Both the position numbers and the translations under genes were made by a program. Under the pieces are notes generated by a model. The model saw only the letters and a program-made list of their open reading frames with translations. It had not been told where the DNA came from and did not search any database. Of a stretch of 25,859 nt of DNA, positions 24,884 to 25,859 are shown piece after piece (the first letter of the stretch is position 1; every line of letters begins with the position of its first letter). The stretch is from an uncultured Bacilli bacterium (GTDB lineage: Bacteria; Bacillota_I; Bacilli_A; RF39; UBA660): positions 1 to 25,859 of the forward strand of contig CALVVH010000013.1 of assembly GCA_944363805.1 (NCBI GenBank). Direction: 5' to 3'.

Positions 24884-25375
24884 ATGAATCGTTTTTGTTC
24901 AAACTGTGGCAATGAATTAGCTGAGGGAGTAAAGTATTGCTCAAAGTGTGGTGCTAGTGTCGGCGGAGAATCTAACAATAAAGAAACTGTTATAATCAAT
25001 AATTATAATAATCCAAATAGTAATCCTGTCTATCATGTTCCAGAAAGAAATATTGCTATGTGTGTTATATTTTCAATATTGACTTGTGGCATCTATGGAA
25101 TTTATTGGTTTATTTGTATAACTGACGAAGTAAATGCTGTAAGTGAAGAAAATGGTACTACCGGTGGTTTAGCTTTCCTTTTTACCTTATTAACTTGTGG
25201 TATTTATGGTATCTATTGGGCATATTGCAATGGCCAAAAACTAGCCAAAGCTGGTAATAAATATAATAAAGCCATCGGAGATAATGCCGTATTGTACTTG
25301 ATACTTCAAATAGTTGGTTTAGGTATAGTTAATTACTGCTTAATGCAAAATGATTTGAATCGTTTCTCTAAATAA
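24884..25375 (+). CDS. Zinc-ribbon and DUF4234-like membrane protein
   Basis: 163 residues. The N-terminal zinc ribbon uses Cys 5, 8, 19 and 22 (CSNCG, CSKCG). A polar Asn-rich linker leads to a membrane part with two related hydrophobic segments, each containing LTCGIYGIYW (about residues 68-80 and 104-117), typical of DUF4234, and a final helix near 140-158. Function is unknown; the internal duplication suggests a hairpin pair in the membrane. The next gene overlaps by one base. Confidence 0.82.
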   Translation: MNRFCSNCGNELAEGVKYCSKCGASVGGESNNKETVIINNYNNPNSNPVYHVPERNIAMCVIFSILTCGIYGIYWFICITDEVNAVSEENGTTGGLAFLFTLLTCGIYGIYWAYCNGQKLAKAGNKYNKAIGDNAVLYLILQIVGLGIVNYCLMQNDLNRFSK

Positions 25376-25755
25376 TGTCTAGAACATCAAAAGTAAAAAT
25401 AGCTATAGTTCTGTTTTTACTTTTCCTTTTATATTATTTTCTAAATCAACGATATTCTTTTAGCATCCCGTGCTTATTTCATGAAATTACTGGCCTTTAT
25501 TGCCCGGGCTGTGGCATTACAAGATTACTATTTTCTTTGCTCCAGTTAGATTTTCTAAATGCTTTTAAATCTAATCCCTTAATATTTGTTTTAATTGTTT
25601 TATACATGGGATATCTCTTGCTTAAAATAGTACTAAAAATTACTAAAAATAAAGAAATAACCATTCCTAATTATGTTTACTATATATTATTAGTAATTGT
25701 AATACTTTTTGGAGTTGTTCGAAACATTCTTGGTTTTGAGTTTTTGACTCCTTAA
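25375..25755 (+). CDS. DUF2752-family membrane protein
   Basis: 126 residues with three hydrophobic helices (about 8-24, 68-88 and 101-118) and the family motif LYCPGCGITR (Cys 43 and 46). The function of DUF2752 is unknown. It overlaps the DUF4234-like gene as TAATG, so the two are likely translated together; this pairing is common in Bacillota by my recollection, which I could not verify here. Confidence 0.85.
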   Translation: MSRTSKVKIAIVLFLLFLLYYFLNQRYSFSIPCLFHEITGLYCPGCGITRLLFSLLQLDFLNAFKSNPLIFVLIVLYMGYLLLKIVLKITKNKEITIPNYVYYILLVIVILFGVVRNILGFEFLTP

Positions 25756-25783
25756 GTTAGTATACTAATTTTCTGCTATGCTG

Positions 25784-25818
25784 GGGCTGTCGTGAAACAA
25801 AATGATTTACGATAGCCC
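25784..25818. terminator. Hairpin after the last gene
   Basis: GGGCTGTCGT (25784-25793) pairs with ACGATAGCCC (25809-25818) with one G-U pair. The following sequence is only moderately T-rich (CTTGTTTCTT), so it could be a weak terminator or another structured element. Confidence 0.5.
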
Positions 25819-25848
25819 TTGTTTCTTGAATTTATGCGATATTATAAT
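25819..25848 (+). promoter_or_regulatory. Possible promoter pointing off the right edge
   Basis: TTGTTT (25819-25824) and TATAAT (25843-25848) with an 18-base spacer; the gene it would serve is beyond the window. Confidence 0.4.
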
Positions 25849-25859
25849 TTATAAAAAAG

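Noticed and set aside
1..25859. Recoded TGA (mycoplasma-type code)
   Set aside because: All conserved Trp codons are TGG, and TGA ends genuine genes.
25784..25859. End of an insertion sequence
   Set aside because: The hairpin fits a terminator-like structure; no transposase or matching second repeat is in the window.

Overview
The window comes from an AT-rich (roughly 30% GC by eye) low-GC Gram-positive bacterium of the Bacillota. The core genes follow Bacilli gene order: yqfC-yqfD-ybeY-dgkA-era-yqzL-recO-glyS, sepF-divIVA and cdsA-rseP. Tryptophan is encoded by TGG, and TGA is used as a stop (for example at the ends of yqfD and of the gene at 9965), so the code is standard. The mother-cell sporulation genes sigK, yqfC and yqfD point to a spore-former or a recent descendant of one. 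The paired secreted proteins with a SipW/TasA-like N-terminus suggest an uncultured gut Bacilli lineage; that placement is inference.

Layout. 1-1915: the 3' end of a surface-type protein with a Hint (intein-like) domain, then a family 2 glycosyltransferase. 1937-6283: sigK on the minus strand, divergent from a 1191-residue sigma-70 protein that carries a complete sigma factor plus about 730 extra residues of degenerate region-4 copies and a novel repeat array. 6366-9769: polA and mutM (DNA replication and repair). 9965-11545: a secreted protein whose C-terminus looks like the variable region of a diversity-generating retroelement (DGR), followed by a GC-rich hairpin. 11811-12656: an Rpn/PD-(D/E)XK nuclease gene broken by an in-frame stop. 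12692-17284: the yqfC-yqfD-vanZ-ybeY-dgkA-era-yqzL-recO gene run. 17332-20251: tdk, glyS, sepF and divIVA. 20418-22208: a second, non-GC-rich paralogue of the 9965 protein. 22294-24824: a pilin-like membrane protein, cdsA and rseP. 24884-25755: two small membrane proteins (DUF4234-like and DUF2752-like).

How it works together. Most of the window is housekeeping: replication and repair, ribosome maturation, lipid synthesis, division and translation. The accessory interest lies in three places: the giant multi-region-4 sigma factor beside sigK; the paralogous secreted pair at 9965 and 20418, which share a promoter architecture (a TTCGAC box 22 bp upstream of an extended -10) while only one carries the GC-rich, AAY-derived-looking tract; and the Hint-domain protein at the left edge. 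No reverse transcriptase or template repeat is visible here, so any DGR machinery would have to act from elsewhere in the genome.

Promoters recognised in the window nearly all have a TGn extended -10. No rRNA, tRNA, CRISPR array or intact insertion sequence was seen, and no gene-free stretch exceeds about 270 bases.
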